Assembly: GCA_028622995.1 (NCBI GenBank)
Contig: JAJQJQ010000043.1
Span: forward strand, 1,612,001 to 1,676,000
From: Panagrolaimus kolymaensis
Lineage: Eukaryota; Nematoda; Chromadorea; Rhabditida; Panagrolaimidae
Direction: 5' to 3'
DNA: 64,000 bases
The notes beneath the pieces were generated by a model. The model was not told where the DNA came from, ran no database searches, and worked only from the letters and a program-made list of their open reading frames with translations. The stretch's first letter is position 1; each line of letters starts with the position of its first letter. The translations under genes and the position numbers were made by a program. Shown in pieces: positions 1 through 13,473 of this stretch.

Positions 1-400
1 GTTTCGATTCGATTTTTCGGTGCACCGGATCGAATCGAAAATCGAAGGTTTTTTTTCGATTCGATTCGATTTTTTTAAAATTAAAATAGTTATTTAAAAG
101 GTAAAAGTGTGCGCCAAATCGCCTTTATAGTTGTTTTTGGGGTTATTTAAAATCATTTAAACATATTTTGAACCACAAAAAGCGTAAATATTAGTAAAAA
201 ATGAAAATCGAATCGTAAATTCGTCGAATCGATTTTCGGTGCACCGAATCGAAATCAAAATTTCTTCGATTCGATTTTCGATTCGGTGGACCGAAAATCG
301 AAGCTTCGATTTTCGATTCATTTCGGTGCACCGAAAATCGAAAAATCGAATCGAAAATCGAATCGAAATCGGATCGAAAATCGAAAAATCGACAGCTCTG
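1..400. repeat. Palindromic TTCGATT / TCGGTGCACCGA repeat
   Basis: Short units of the type ATTCGATTCGATTT alternate with the palindrome TCGGTGCACCGA near 18-30, 236-248 and 322-333, plus a one-base variant TCGGTGGACCGA near 284-295. They are joined by GAAAATCGAA runs on both strands. The stretch at 60-200 between the two blocks is ordinary AT-rich DNA. The array may continue to the left of the window. Small open frames here are only the repeat read in frame and are not genes. I do not recognise the family; it could be the end of a fold-back element or a satellite. Confidence 0.75.
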
Positions 401-519
401 GAGGAGAGGAAAGACAGTTATTAATTTTGGAAAAAAATAATTTTTACACAAAATATTCCATTTTTTTAATGTTGCAAAATTTTTCTTGCTTTTAAAATTC
501 AAAATAATATGAAACCACT

Positions 520-3500
520 ATGGAAAATACTCAAAAGGAAAAAAGCATTCAAAGATTACAGTTTTTCGAGTCAAAAATGAACCTATTTTAAATGAGTTTT
601 AATTGCAACATCTCTTCCTTTGGCAGTTATACATACTTCAAAAAAGATATCATAAGATATTTGTTTTTAAAACCCAGATTTTGAATAAATATTTTTGATT
701 GTCTTCCACAGTTTATTTTCTTATTTTTATTTAATAAAGTTTATGGCAAAAACTAGTTTATTTAAGTTTTAAAAGCAAATAAAACCGAACTGAAAAAAAC
801 TATACAGTTTAAAATTATAAAAATAAATATAATGAAAAAAAGGGAGCGATCACAGTTTGAATATCTTATTATAAAAACCACTAAAAAATTTGTCAGTTTT
901 TAAAACAAATGAATCTATAAAAATTTAGATCAAATAAACACAGTTAATTTTCAAAGAAAAAAATATTTCTTTAAAGAATTCAACAAAAACCAAAAAAAGG
1001 ACATCGACAGTTTATTTCCTTTACTATTTTATAATAAATAAACCAAATATAAAAAATTATTTTTATATAAAAATTCCCAGCATTTTTTTTTGCTGTTTGC
1101 TTACGTCAGTCGACATCAGGAAAATCCAAAATAAAGTTAACTCGACTTTTCTTTAAATGAAAAAATGAAAGCGAAAAAAGAAAAAAAACTAAAATATATT
1201 TTTTTCTTCAGAAAAGCCGAAGAACGAACGAACAAAATAATTTAACGCAATTTATTAGCGCGAGATATTTACTCCTGGAAAAAAAAGAAAGCCAAATAAA
1301 ATAAAATAAAATAAAATTGAAGTTGAAAGAAAAAGAAAAATTAAATAAAAATGCAGCACAGAGGGAAGAAGACATAAGAAAAAAAAAATGATGAAGATAT
1401 TTTTTTCCGGCTTTTTTCTTTCCTTTCTTCAACAAATTTTTTTATTCTCAGAAATAAATTGTTGCAAAAATATAATAGAATTCTTTGAAAAATAAATATA
1501 AAAAAAGGTTTATTATTTTGCTTCGAAATGAAAAAAAAAATGAAGGCTTGTCAGTGTTGATTTAATTCAAAAGGCAAAAGGGAGAAAAAAAATGAAGGTC
1601 GCAGTTTAAGAAAAACGAAATACAGTAATACGATGGTTATAAAGAATGAAAGCAAATTGACAAAGTAATTTTTATCAAGTATTGATTTATTTCAAAGTGA
1701 TTTAAAATAATCAGATTTTTATACAGTTTTAATCCCATTTTTTTGAGACTTACCTCACAGTTTTTATTTTTGGATTTTAAAATTACTTATTTTTTATTCA
1801 TAGTTTTTATGAATGATTTGCAGTTGATGAAAGTTTGCAGTTTAAAACTTTTTAAAATCAAAACTAAATAAAGTTGTTTTTGTTATATTGATTTCATATC
1901 ACCGAAACCATGATCAATAAAAAAATACTTCAATAGCATCATCACCAAATATATTTCAGTTTAAAAGAAGAAAAAATTTGTAAATTTTTTGAATCGAAAG
2001 ACCTCGAGAAAACCTCATTTCAGTTTAAAAAACCAAACATAAAATAAAATGAAATTACAAATAAATAAAAATTTCTTTTCGAGGAGCACCAAAAAATCTT
2101 TGTATTGTTTAATTCAATAAGATATTGTTAGCCCTTTTTAGTTTATAATCATTAAAAGTTAAAGAATAAATTTTTTTTCATATATAATATATTTTTTTGA
2201 GGCAATTAAAAATATTTGATTCTCCATTTTAAAATTATCTATGTCGAGCATATATAATTTCTTGCACCTCTTCTTTATGAATAACAGTTATTTATTAGAT
2301 TTTTTGCATGAATAAGAATAGTTTCAGTTTTTTCTAATCATGGATTTTAATTTTCTCAATCGCGAAATTTCCACCACAAATTTCTTCGACAGTTTCTTTT
2401 GTTTTGAATTTCTATTTTCAGTTTTATTATTTTGCATATTTAGCATATTTCATAATCAAATATGGACAATATTCAAAGCTAAAACATTGATTGACAGTTT
2501 AAAACAAAAAAATAATTCCATCCAAATATTTCACATTTTTAACTTTGGAATATTTTAAATTTAATTTGGAAAAAAAATAGACGATGGGAAGTTTTACTTT
2601 TGAATAAACATATTTTTCCCACGACAAGTTTCATTTCCAAATAATAACAACAAACTTTTCTTCTTTTTTGTTCAATAAGAAATATTAATCAGCTTTTTTT
2701 TAATTTTCTCCTTTATCGATAATAATAAAAAACTTAGATTAGCGAAAGTCAGTTTTTACAACAAACAAACAAAAATATTGGCAAATTAATCAAGCACGAT
2801 TAATAAAAAAATAATTCACTTTAAAAATAAACCAAATATTGCGTTATGAAAAGGAAATTCTTAAAAAGCAATTTGGAGTTTCCATCGCAGTTTTAATTTT
2901 TTCCAGTTAAATATTTTTAAATTTGCAAATTTTTAGATTAATGATTTTATGGGATATTTTTTAAATAATAAATTTAAAGTCGGTAAAGAATTCAGTTTTT
3001 ATCTAACACAAAGCAAATGCTTGCGCAGTTTATTTTTTGTTTACAAACATTAACATAACTTCATTTTTGGTTTAACCAAAAAAATTTCAAAAAGGTTTCC
3101 ATTCGTAATCAGTTTTTTTTCGATTCTTTTTTAATGAATTAGATTCTTTTATTTATTCTTTTTTGAAATGAATTAATGACAGTGTCCATAATTCTTTTAA
3201 ACATTTAATGGTGGTTTTCATGTGTCAGTTTAAAAAATAAAATTATAATAAAATGAAATTGTTTGGGGAAACAAAGAATTCTTTCTCAGAAAATAGAGAA
3301 AACTATAATAAATTTCTTCACCGAATTCATTGAAATTTTATCCAAAAAGTGATTTACCATATATATTTTTTTAGCTAAACTAAAAGCTTTTCATATTTTA
3401 AAAAAAAAAATGGACCATCCGCAGTTTTTATTTTATCACATATTTTGTTTCTTTTCTTTATTTTAACAAATTCGTTTATTAATTTTTTTTCGTGACTATG

Positions 3501-6500
3501 AATGCACTATTTTCAAGCTAATTAAAATGCCATCGCATCGTTTTTTAGAGATTTAAAACTTCATATTTACGCCTTTCTTTCTATGTTACAGTTTCAAACA
3601 AAAAAAAATTATTATTGTGCCGATTTCTTAATTTAAAAAAAAAACAGTTTTTTGTGATTTAAAATTAATCTTATAATAGAAAAAATGCTTTTGAATATGC
3701 AAAGTTTTATGCTATGCTAAAACAAGCTAGCATATTGTAATGAGAAACAAAAATTTAGTTTTTCAAAAAAAAAAAGATTTAAATTAGACCGAAATAAAAG
3801 AGAAACAGTTTTAAAATTATCCTGAACAAAAATTTAATGCAAAATCCTAATTCTATTTATTCAAGAACAAGACAGTTTTTAATGAATTTTTTTTGATGAT
3901 TCATTTGTAAGGCAGCCGCAAAAATGTAATGAAATATTTATTTATATTATTTCAAAGAACAAAATGTTATTAAAACAATGCAGTTTTGATTATAATTTTT
4001 TTATTCCGCACGTTGGAAACCGGCAGGCTTTTGATGGCGCAGTTTTATAGTAAAATGAATTCAAAAAAATTAACAGTTTTATACAGAAATATGACTAAAT
4101 AAGAATCAAAAAATATTATGGCAGTTTTCTGGTTTTTTTTAAATTTGAAATAGTAAATCCTGAATATTATTAATTCAAAAAAGATAATTTCAAAGTTTTT
4201 TTTATATCAAAGATTCGTATTCAATTATTAGTTTACTAAAATAAATATTTTTTTGCTTTACATATGCCATTCAAATTTTTCTTCGTGTTACAGTTTACTA
4301 AAAATTTTGATAAAAAGAAACAAATAAAATTAAATTTTTGCCCCTTTTGTAACACATGATACAGTTTTACTTTTTAACATTTAACTTTTATCTTTTTTAT
4401 ATAACTCAATATCGAAAAAAAAGTTTTTTGTACACCGCAGTTTTTTTAAAGAATCCCAGAAAGAGGTTAACTTTCTTTTTTTTATTGTTATTTTCCGGAT
4501 TATTTTGTCGACTTCAGTTTTAAAAAAAGAAGAAAGGCTTTAGTTTATGTAATTAATCTCTTTTTTTTGTTTGAAAGTTTTTGTTCTCACAGTTAAAAAT
4601 ATGTAGCAAATTTTTGGTTGTTGTTGTATGATTCAATGAAGTTTAAAAACTTCGACACAGTTTCAAAAAAAATTTCTTATAGTTTTGTATAATAATTTTA
4701 TTTATAAAAAGTAACAGTGTTTTCTTATATTTTCAATTAATGTATGTATCTATGATAAAAAAATATTTTGGAAAATGCAAAAATTTTATGTTTAAAAATG
4801 CTTTTAACTAAATGTTATTTATGCCACAGTTTTTTTAAATAAAATCTTTTCCGTCGGTTCTTTTTTAAGACAGCTGAGCCAAAAAATTGTGGATTATTTT
4901 TTGATAATAGAATTAAGCTTGCATTTATAATATTCTTCTAACATTAATCTTTTTGTGGAAAGTCGATAGATAATTAATGTTAAGCAATTTAGCGATGAAC
5001 AGTTTAAAAAAATAATATTATGCCCAACATGGATTCTGTCGTGTTCACAATTAATTATAAATAAATGCAGTTTTAAAAAAGAATAAGATACTGTATCGGT
5101 GGTATAAAAATTAAAAGAAACGAAAGCATTATGAAAATCAAAAAGGCTTTATTTGTTATTTTCAGTTTATTTTTAAATATCTTTGAATTTATCTTTTTAT
5201 TCAGAAAATCTAAAATATAAAAAATTTCTTGTTTCAAAAAAGATAATTCCAAAGTTTATTTTTAAACATCAAATGAATGGTATTCCTAATTTTTGGTTTA
5301 CTAAAATAAATATTTTTATTTAGTCATTCAAATTTTTTTTCTTTCAAAATCTGTTTAATAATAATCCCACTTTTTCCCATTATATTTAATTTTATTTATA
5401 TTTATGAATATGGTCTTTTATATTTTTTTAAATATGAAATTGTCTCATTTCACAGTTCACTATAATCTTGATAAAATAAATAAAAAGTTAACAACTCCTT
5501 TTTAGATGAAATGCCCCAGTTTTATTTTTACTTTCGTTTTCTTTCTTTTTTTATGTTTTTGGTAAACGAATATATCGTAAGAAGTTTATCTGCATCGGCA
5601 TCTTTCAAAAGATAAATCTTTTTTTAAATTGTTATTTTACTCTTTTTTTGTTTGGTGTTCAGTTTTTTTTTTGAAGAAACGAAAATGGAAAGCTTTGTTT
5701 TTTTGTAATTAATCTTTTTTTCTTGGAAGTTTTGTTTCTTTCCCATCAAACCGATCTGGGGAAAAGAAAAAACAATGGCTTCTTTTCTAAAAGCCGCTAA
5801 AACTAAAACTAAAACTAAAACAAAAAGTAGCTTCCTTATGGATACTTTTTTTAAAACAGTTTTTTCATTTATTTAAAAGCTTCAACGTTTCGAACTTTTT
5901 CAAGCTAAAAACTTTTTTTTCAATTTTTCTTTTTTTGCAATGCCGCAAAAGCAAAATACTTTTTTTCTTTTGTTATCCAAATTCAACAAAACATGGGTCT
6001 TTCCTCAAATTTGCGGCAACGACGGAAAAAAAAACGATGATGAGATAACAAAAAATAACAAAAAAGAAACCTTTAAAATAAATTAAATTAACTTTTTTCT
6101 CTTTCAACTTTTTTTTTACTTTGACGTCAGATTTTTTTTTTTGCTTTTGCTGTTTTTTTCTGCATCATTGAATTTTCTCTTTCTTTCTTTTTTTGTTCTC
6201 TCCTGGCGCCACCATTCCCGCCATTTCCAGCCATCGGGTGCTTCTTCTTTCTTTTTTATGGGTTTCAAAGTTTTTTTTTGAAGCTTGAAAAGGATAAAAA
6301 AAAAGTTGGTGGTGGCGCAACTTTTTTTTTCTTTCACCAATTTCTGCATTTTTTTGGTTGTTGTTTTTGCTCCCACCAAAAAAAAAAAAGAATTAAATTA
6401 TTTTAGCAAATTTTCTTTGAGGTATTTTAACGCATTTTTTTGGTTGTTTGGTAATTTAATCTTCCTTTTTTTGTGTGTTAGTGTTTCTTTTGCAAACATA

Positions 6501-9300
6501 TATAGCAGAAAATGGGTATCTTTCTTCCAAATTTATTTACAAGGAAGGAATAAGGAGGTATAAAACACAAAGAAAACACTCTCTTTTTGTTATATGGGTT
6601 TTAAACCTCATATCTTCTTCCTCCATATATGATAAACTTACATAGTTTATGATGTCATTAGAAAAATTTTTAACTCTGATGTTTTTTATAAACGTTTTCC
6701 AGTTTTTACATATAATTATTTATTTTATTTTTTACGAATCTTCAGTTTTTTTCTTAATTATTTTCGAAAATGCCAAAATTCATTATTAAAATTTCGAATG
6801 TTTTTTTTTTAAACTTTTGTACTTTTGACATACGAGTTTCTGTTTCAACAGTTTTTTTTTCTCATGAACCATATTTAAAATTATTTGGCAGTTTTTGAAT
6901 TTAATTTTATCTTGCCTTTGATCTTCCAGTTTTTTTTTATAATTAAGATTGTTAAAACAAACTTTAAAGCGTCTTTTGCAAATACAGTTTTGACCTTTAA
7001 AAATTTTTTTATATTCCTTTATTATAGAAAATTAATAAATTACATATTTAATAATCCAAGGTTATCATTCACATCCAGTTTTATGTTTTTAAGCTTTTTT
7101 TGCTACTCTTGGTTTCTTTCAAAATAATTTTATTAATTAAATATCCAAATCCAGTTTTAAAACTTCCAATGTTTTTTTTTCTTTTCATAATTTTTCCTTC
7201 TTATTTCTCGGTGGACAGTTTTTTACGAACCAAATTTAATTTTTTTTTTACAATTTCTTAAATTTATTTTTTTTTTGTTCTCTTGACAAAGAAAATTACA
7301 GTTATTTATCTTTCTTTTTGCGAGTTATTTTATTTATAACATAGCAAAGGCCAACTTTTATCAACACCACACCTTTGTAAAATTAGTTTTAAAATTATAA
7401 AAAAATTTCTTGATACAAATCAAATCACTTTTATTAATCAAATAAGTTGTTATAATTGCAATTACAGACAATCAACCTTATGGTCACCCAGTTTTGTGTT
7501 ATTGAAAAATTTCTTTTGTTATCCTTTCGGAACCCTTTTTGAAATAATTTTTTGGAATACCATGTCGTATACAGACAGACAGGAATGAAGGAATCAACCA
7601 AAAAAATTATTAATAATAGTATTTTCTTATGAACTTGTTGTAAACGCTTTACAGTTTTTTTCCTTATTTTATTTATCCGGTTTTACTAATTAATTGCAGT
7701 TTTTTTTCTCTCTCTCAATATTTCCATATATAGCTAAACACATTTTCGAAATGGCCATCGTTTTCCTAATCTTTTTTTCTTGGGTACATCTTTCAATTCC
7801 ACCAGTTTTTTTTCATTTTTTTTTCATGAACCGCCTGAAAATTTAATTTCTCAGTTTTGTGATTTTATTTTTTTGTCGTTAATTAAATCAAATTTATCCT
7901 TACATTGAGGCACTTGCAGTTATTTTTATAATTAAACCCGTTAAAATAAGCTCCAATTGATTCCTAACAGTACACAATTATATTTTTATTTTTGATAGAT
8001 TTACTTTAAGCAACAGCAACACTCCAGCCAATTTAATTTTATTTAAATAAATTTCATAAATTGTGCATTTACAAAGATTTAATGAGTTAACAGTTTTTTT
8101 AATATCATTTTTTATTATTTTACCACTGTACTCTATTTTTATTAATAATTTCTTATTGTAACATGTCGTCGCATACATGTACGATAGAATCCATTAATTT
8201 ATCCTCAACACAGTTTAATTTTAAAAAATAAAAAATTTCATTTTAAACAACAAACGCAGTTTTCTTATATAAAAATTTTTGTCATTTTCTTTTGGCGTAT
8301 TTAATTATGTAAAATTCAGTTTTATTTCTATTAATTTATTTTACTTCCTTTTTTAAATGGGAAATAAATTTTGGAACCAATGAAAAAAAAGTTAGCACAG
8401 TTTCCATAATTTTATTGCAAAAATTCCCAAGAATATCTCAGTTTTTTTTGTCTTTTATGAAAATATTCTTTTCATATACTCGTCGAATTCATTTATCCAA
8501 AATCCCCTTTTTTCAGTTTTTTAAACAATTTTCATAATTATTTTTTTAATGAATTTTTTACATGTGTCTCTTTTTCACATTTTTTTGATTGATTTTATTG
8601 TTTGAAGAAGTAAAGTGATTTGATTTAAAGAGGAAGTGAGTGAGTGACAACTTTGTTTTATTTTTTATATGTTTTTATATTTTTGTTAAACTATGGAACA
8701 TCAAAAAAAAAGAAAAAATGAAAAACATTTGTTTAATGGGATGAATTTTTTTTCTTAATTGTTCTTTACTTTTGGTTGTTGTTAAGGGAGATGAAATGAT
8801 CAAAGAAAGCTAAGGCAGTTTAGGAATTTTATGTTTGAATTGTTTATGACGTTTTTAAAGGAATTTTTTTTAATGTCTCTTTGGAAATGTTTGAAAATGA
8901 GAAATGTGAAATTTAATATTTGACATTTCGACATTTTTTGAGGGTGGCATTGTTGTTTTGAAAAGATGATGCTCAGAAAAGAATATGACAGTTGTAAAAT
9001 TATTTTTTTAAAGACAAAAATGGTTGGAATGAAAGTGATCGCGTCGCGTTAGTTGATTTTTTAAAACTTGAATCTTCTGATCTTTGATAAAAATCAAAAT
9101 TTTAAATTTTGACGCAGTTTTTTATTTTCTTAGTAACAAACTTTGGTGATTAAACTATAGGTTTGTGAACTCGTCTTCAGTCAAAATTTTGGGTTAATTT
9201 AAACTTAAACTTGATAATGCAGTTTTCTTTAAATTTTATATTGTTATGCATGCAAATTTATGCTTCAAGTAATCTTTTCTCTCTCGCATACAATATAAAA
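520..9300 (-). repeat. AAACTG array 1 (minus-strand polarity), no protein gene
   Basis: This 8.8 kb stretch has no supportable protein gene. It is very AT-rich and carries about 70 copies (hand count) of CAGTTT on the plus strand, that is AAACTG on the minus strand, about one per 125 bases. Examples are near 1009, 2888, 3422, 4041, 5068, 7490 and 8398. Read on the minus strand, each copy usually has an A-run before it and about 20 bases of less AT-rich unique sequence after it, then T-rich sequence. The opposite orientation is rare. Copies are not otherwise similar to each other, so this is not a satellite. It looks like many short independent units sharing one initiation or promoter motif. 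A piRNA-like role is inference. Confidence 0.7.
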
Positions 9301-9808
9301 ATGTTTATAACTCCCAAATCTTCTTTAATTTTTTATGTTTTTTTAAACAAAAAAATATGATGATTTTGTACAGCTTTTTTATTAACCCTATCTTTATTCC
9401 GCTTGCCTCAGTTTTTACGCAATTATTTTTTTTAATGGTTCTAAGGTCGCTCTCTAGTGTCTTCCATTTTACCTTTCATTTCTCTTATTTTATTTTCTCA
9501 AGCTTCTCAAATGTTTTATTTCTTTTTTGTGTTTCTAAACGCATAAAATAAAAAATAAATGGAATAAGGAAGTAAGTATTATATTTTACTATTACTACTT
9601 GCGAGTGAGTTATGGATATTGTTTGAACTACATCATCATATTCTTTTCTTCTTTTTTTGGTTTTAAAAAGGCAGTCCCTTGAAATCAACCAAAAAAGATA
9701 CTTTTTTTCAGTTTGCTTTTTTTTTTTGACGTAGAATTTTGTTCCATGCTTTAAATCGGCCAAATTTCTGTGTCAATTATCAATGATTTATTTTTTCTCG
9801 ACCCCACC

Positions 9809-9882
9809 GCCTTTGTAGCTCAGTCGGTTAGAGCGTCGGTCTAATAAGCCGAAGGTCGTAGGTTCGACCCCTGCCAGAGGCA
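9809..9882 (+). tRNA. tRNA-Ile (AAT)
   Basis: A full 74-base cloverleaf is present. The acceptor stem GCCTTTG pairs with CAGAGGC plus discriminator A, the D arm reads TAGCTCAGTCGGTTAGAG, and the anticodon stem TCGGT/GCCGA encloses loop CTAATAA with anticodon AAT. The T arm carries GGTTCGACC. There is no intron. It sits at the right edge of AAACTG array 1. The last nine bases plus the added CCA are exactly complementary to the 12-base primer-binding site of the LTR element at 52.5-54.6 kb. Confidence 0.97.
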
Positions 9883-12800
9883 AATATACTTTTGCTTTTT
9901 TTAAATTAACAAATGTATAATATTTTTAAATTTAAAAGTGCAAATGTTTTTTAAAATTTTTAGCCTTCGAAAAACACCCTTTTTACGTATTCGTTAGTTG
10001 ACGACGACGACATTTTACTTTTTTATTTAAAAAACTTTAAAAAAAAGCTCGCAATAGAAAATGAAAAATTATTCCCATGTGAGTAATTTTTGAAGCTGTT
10101 ATGTTTATTTTTTGTGTCCCCGCACATTCATTTTCTTTTTTCTCTGTGAATCCAGAAAGACAAATCTTTTATTTATTTTTATTTCACTTTTTTGCATAAA
10201 ATAAAACGAAAAAAATCTTGATGTCAGACGTTTTTTCTCTTTCCAAAACATTTTTTTGCTTTTTTTTCATCAAATTTTAAAGTTCATTTTTATTTTAAAT
10301 TCTTAAAATCCATCCTTTTTAGTTTAACGAAAAAAAAAGAAGCTTAGATTTAGATTAAGTTAGTTTGATTAAAATCCGTCTTTGCAAAAATCTTAAAATT
10401 TAATGTTCGATTAAAGACTAATCCTTTCTTTTTTAAATTTCCTATAAGTTTAATCTCTGAAAAAATAAAATATAAAAAAAATTAAGATAAACTTTATTAT
10501 GGAATTTTGTGAGACTATTTTTTTAGAAAATTGTGTCATAGTTAATGATTTAAAAAATATTTGTTTTTTATTTTTAAAAAAAAATGTGTTTATAAAGAGT
10601 TTATTCTAGAACATGCTTCTTTGGGGAATTTAAAACTACAGATAAACTTTGATAAAAAAAAAATATATCAAAAAAAAATTAGACAACCAAAAATCATAAA
10701 ACCTATGTCTATCTATAAAAAAAATATGGGAATGCCATTAATTTTTTTTTTCATTTTTAAAAAATAAAAAATATTTATTTGTTGCACTTTAGTTTTATTT
10801 TTTGAAACCAAATTCCTAAAAAAAAGTATTTAGTCAAAAAAAAAATAAACCATCAAAGGTCAAACAAAAAAATTTTCTTTTCCACTTTCTTTTTTTTACC
10901 TATTTTTTGTCTCTCTTTTTTGTTCGCTGATCCTTGCCCTTATTTTATTTGTTTTTTCTTTCAATTTTGGTAGTGACTCTTAGACATTTATTTTTTTGCC
11001 GCCGCTCCCAAATATTATAGAGCTCAAAGTTTATAAATATTCCAGACAGCTAAAAGCACAAAAAAAAAAAGAAACAATTTTGATATTATTTATTTGTTAA
11101 AAAAAATAAATTCTTGAGAGTAAAATAAGAAAAAATATTTTAAAAACTCAAAACTCAAAAAAAAAAATTGGGACAAAGTGAAAAATATATGGAATATCAA
11201 ATTTCACAAGGGAAATGAGACAGAAAAAAAGAAAGAAAAATTGTTAAAATTTTTGAGTTTTTTTTTCATAAATGCCCAAGGGAAAAAAATGAAAAAGACA
11301 ATGGCGTGTGCGTGGTTTTGGTTGGTTAAAAACAAAACAAAAAATTGAAAGTTAGACTACTTTAAAAAAAAAAATAAAACAACTCAAAACAATTGTTTTT
11401 TACTTTTCTTTTAACTTTTTTGACGGTCGAATGTCTTTCATCTTTTGTTTTTTTTTTTGAAATTAGTTTTTTTTAAGTTTTTTGAAAGATTACTGTAATT
11501 TTTTTTTGGTGCGTTCCTTTTTTACAAAACCTAAAATGCTAAAATTCTAGCATTGTAAAAAAAAATTTATTCCGTTTTTTTAGCTTCCATTTAACTTCCA
11601 TTTGATTTTTATTTTATTTTTCTATTAATTTTTAGAATTAACTAAAAAATACAAAAACAAAATTAATTATTTTACAAAAGTTATTTTCTTTATAGAAAAA
11701 TTATTCCATTTAAATTTCTTATGACCATTTTTTAGTTTTGCCCATTTCATGCCTTCCATGTTTTTTTCGTGTCCTCAAATTTATAAACCCAAAATTCATT
11801 TTTTTATTATTATAAAAAACAACGTAGAAAAAAAAGTAAACCAATCTTTTTTAGTTCAAAAAAAAAATAAGAAAGATCAATCTTTTTCTTGTTTTGTTGG
11901 ACACAAAAACAAAGCAAGCAAATGTGTCAAATTTGAAGTGGAACAACAAGTTGAAAAAGAAAAGAAAAAAATTTGACAAGTTTAAACTTATTTTTGAAAA
12001 ATTGTTGCTTTTTTTTGCCATTTGATACAGCAAAGCAGAAAAAATAAAAATTTTTTGATGAAATCACGGGTTTTATTTTTTGAGGATAACTTTCTTTCTT
12101 TTTTTTCTTGCTTCATGGCCGATGGGGACGACGGATAATAAGGAATTTTTATTTTTTTATGTTCTTTGATTGAAAGGAGGTCATCCATCCACCATCGCAA
12201 CAACAACAACGGCAAACAGCAACATTCCTTTCTTTTTCTTTTTTTTACGGCGCTTAAACTTTAAAAAAAAAATGAAGGAAGGAAGGATGGGTGGAGCGAA
12301 GGTGTATTAGTAAGCCAAGAAAAAAACAACACCTGATTAACTAAAAAGAAAAGAAAAGAAGAAAGGTTGTTCAACAACAACAAACTTTGAAACTATGAAG
12401 TTTAATATTTTTTGGCGCTTTTTTTTCTTTATGTGAAAAAATATTTATTTGAGAGTTTTCCTGATTTTGACACTTTTTTTGTTTCTATTAAGTTCATATA
12501 AAAGAAAATTGAAATTAATTATATATAAAAATCCGTTTTGAAAAGTATCCAAAAAAATGCAGATATTTTTAATTTTTTTAATGTAAAATAATTTTTTGAA
12601 AAATGGTTGCCAAATTTTTTGGCTATTAAAACACTGATAATTTTAATATTATTATTTGTTTAATTTAAAATAACTAAATCCCATAAAAATGCTTCTTCTT
12701 CTTTGGATTAAAATTACTGTAAAAAAAGCGAGAAACCAAATAAATGTTTTCCCTGTTTTTTGATCCCTTTATTCGTGCCAGTTTTTTTTATATTAACTTT

Positions 12801-13473
12801 TTGTTTAAGATTTTCTTTTAAATTTTAAAATGATTAAAAAAATTTTATCCCGCCCGAATTCATTTAAAAAAAATAAAACTTCCTTTATTTTATTTTTTGT
12901 AAATCTTTGCTCTCTTTTTTTTCCCGATTATATTTTCTTGCCAATTTTTCTTTATCCAATCAAAAACTTTTTATTTTGTTTTATTTGACCATTTTTCTGT
13001 TTTATTTTTTTACGTGAAAAAAGAAGAACGAAAAACATTGTTCGCGAATTTGTTCCTTTTTTTGTTACTGAATTAATATTCTCAATCAATTTGTGAAATG
13101 TTTTTTACTTTTATCTTTGTTAAACAATTTTTTTTCTTTCAGAAAAACAAGAAGCCGCTTCTCAACTTTTTATTGTTTGCAAGTTTCAAAAAAAAGTAGC
13201 TAAATTTTATTTAAGCAAAATAGAATTTTTCCGCTTCTTCGCCTGCTGCAACTTTTGAAGCTTCAAAACAAACTAAAAAACAAAACACATAAAAAAAAAG
13301 AAAGAAAAGAAAATCTTTTCTTTTTTTTGAAGTTTTGAAGTTTCTTCTCATTTATCATATATATTTTTTGCTGTTGTTGCTCCATCTTCCTTCGCCTCCT
13401 CCTCCTCGTTTTTTTTCTTTTGGGAAAAAACTTACTTCTTCACAAAAATAAGTTAAAAAAGAAGAAAAAAGTC
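9883..13473. other. Gene-free AT-rich intergenic DNA upstream of the globin
   Basis: The stretch has long A and T homopolymer runs and stop codons in all frames at normal density for such composition. The few open frames, for example at 11749-12215, are low-complexity Lys/Phe/Asn strings on overlapping strands. The AAACTG motif, dense to the left of the tRNA, is nearly absent here. I see no gene, tRNA or mobile element. It probably holds the 5' region of the globin gene at 13474. Confidence 0.6.

Noticed and set aside
520..9300. CAGTTT as 3' splice acceptors of unseen exons
   Set aside because: The bases before CAG are not a pyrimidine tract (often GGCG, TCGA or CACC) and there are no open frames after them.
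6116..12215. Several 60-92-residue open frames rich in Phe, Lys and Ser
   Set aside because: They overlap on opposite strands, have no splice or conservation-like features, and follow from poly-A and poly-T composition.
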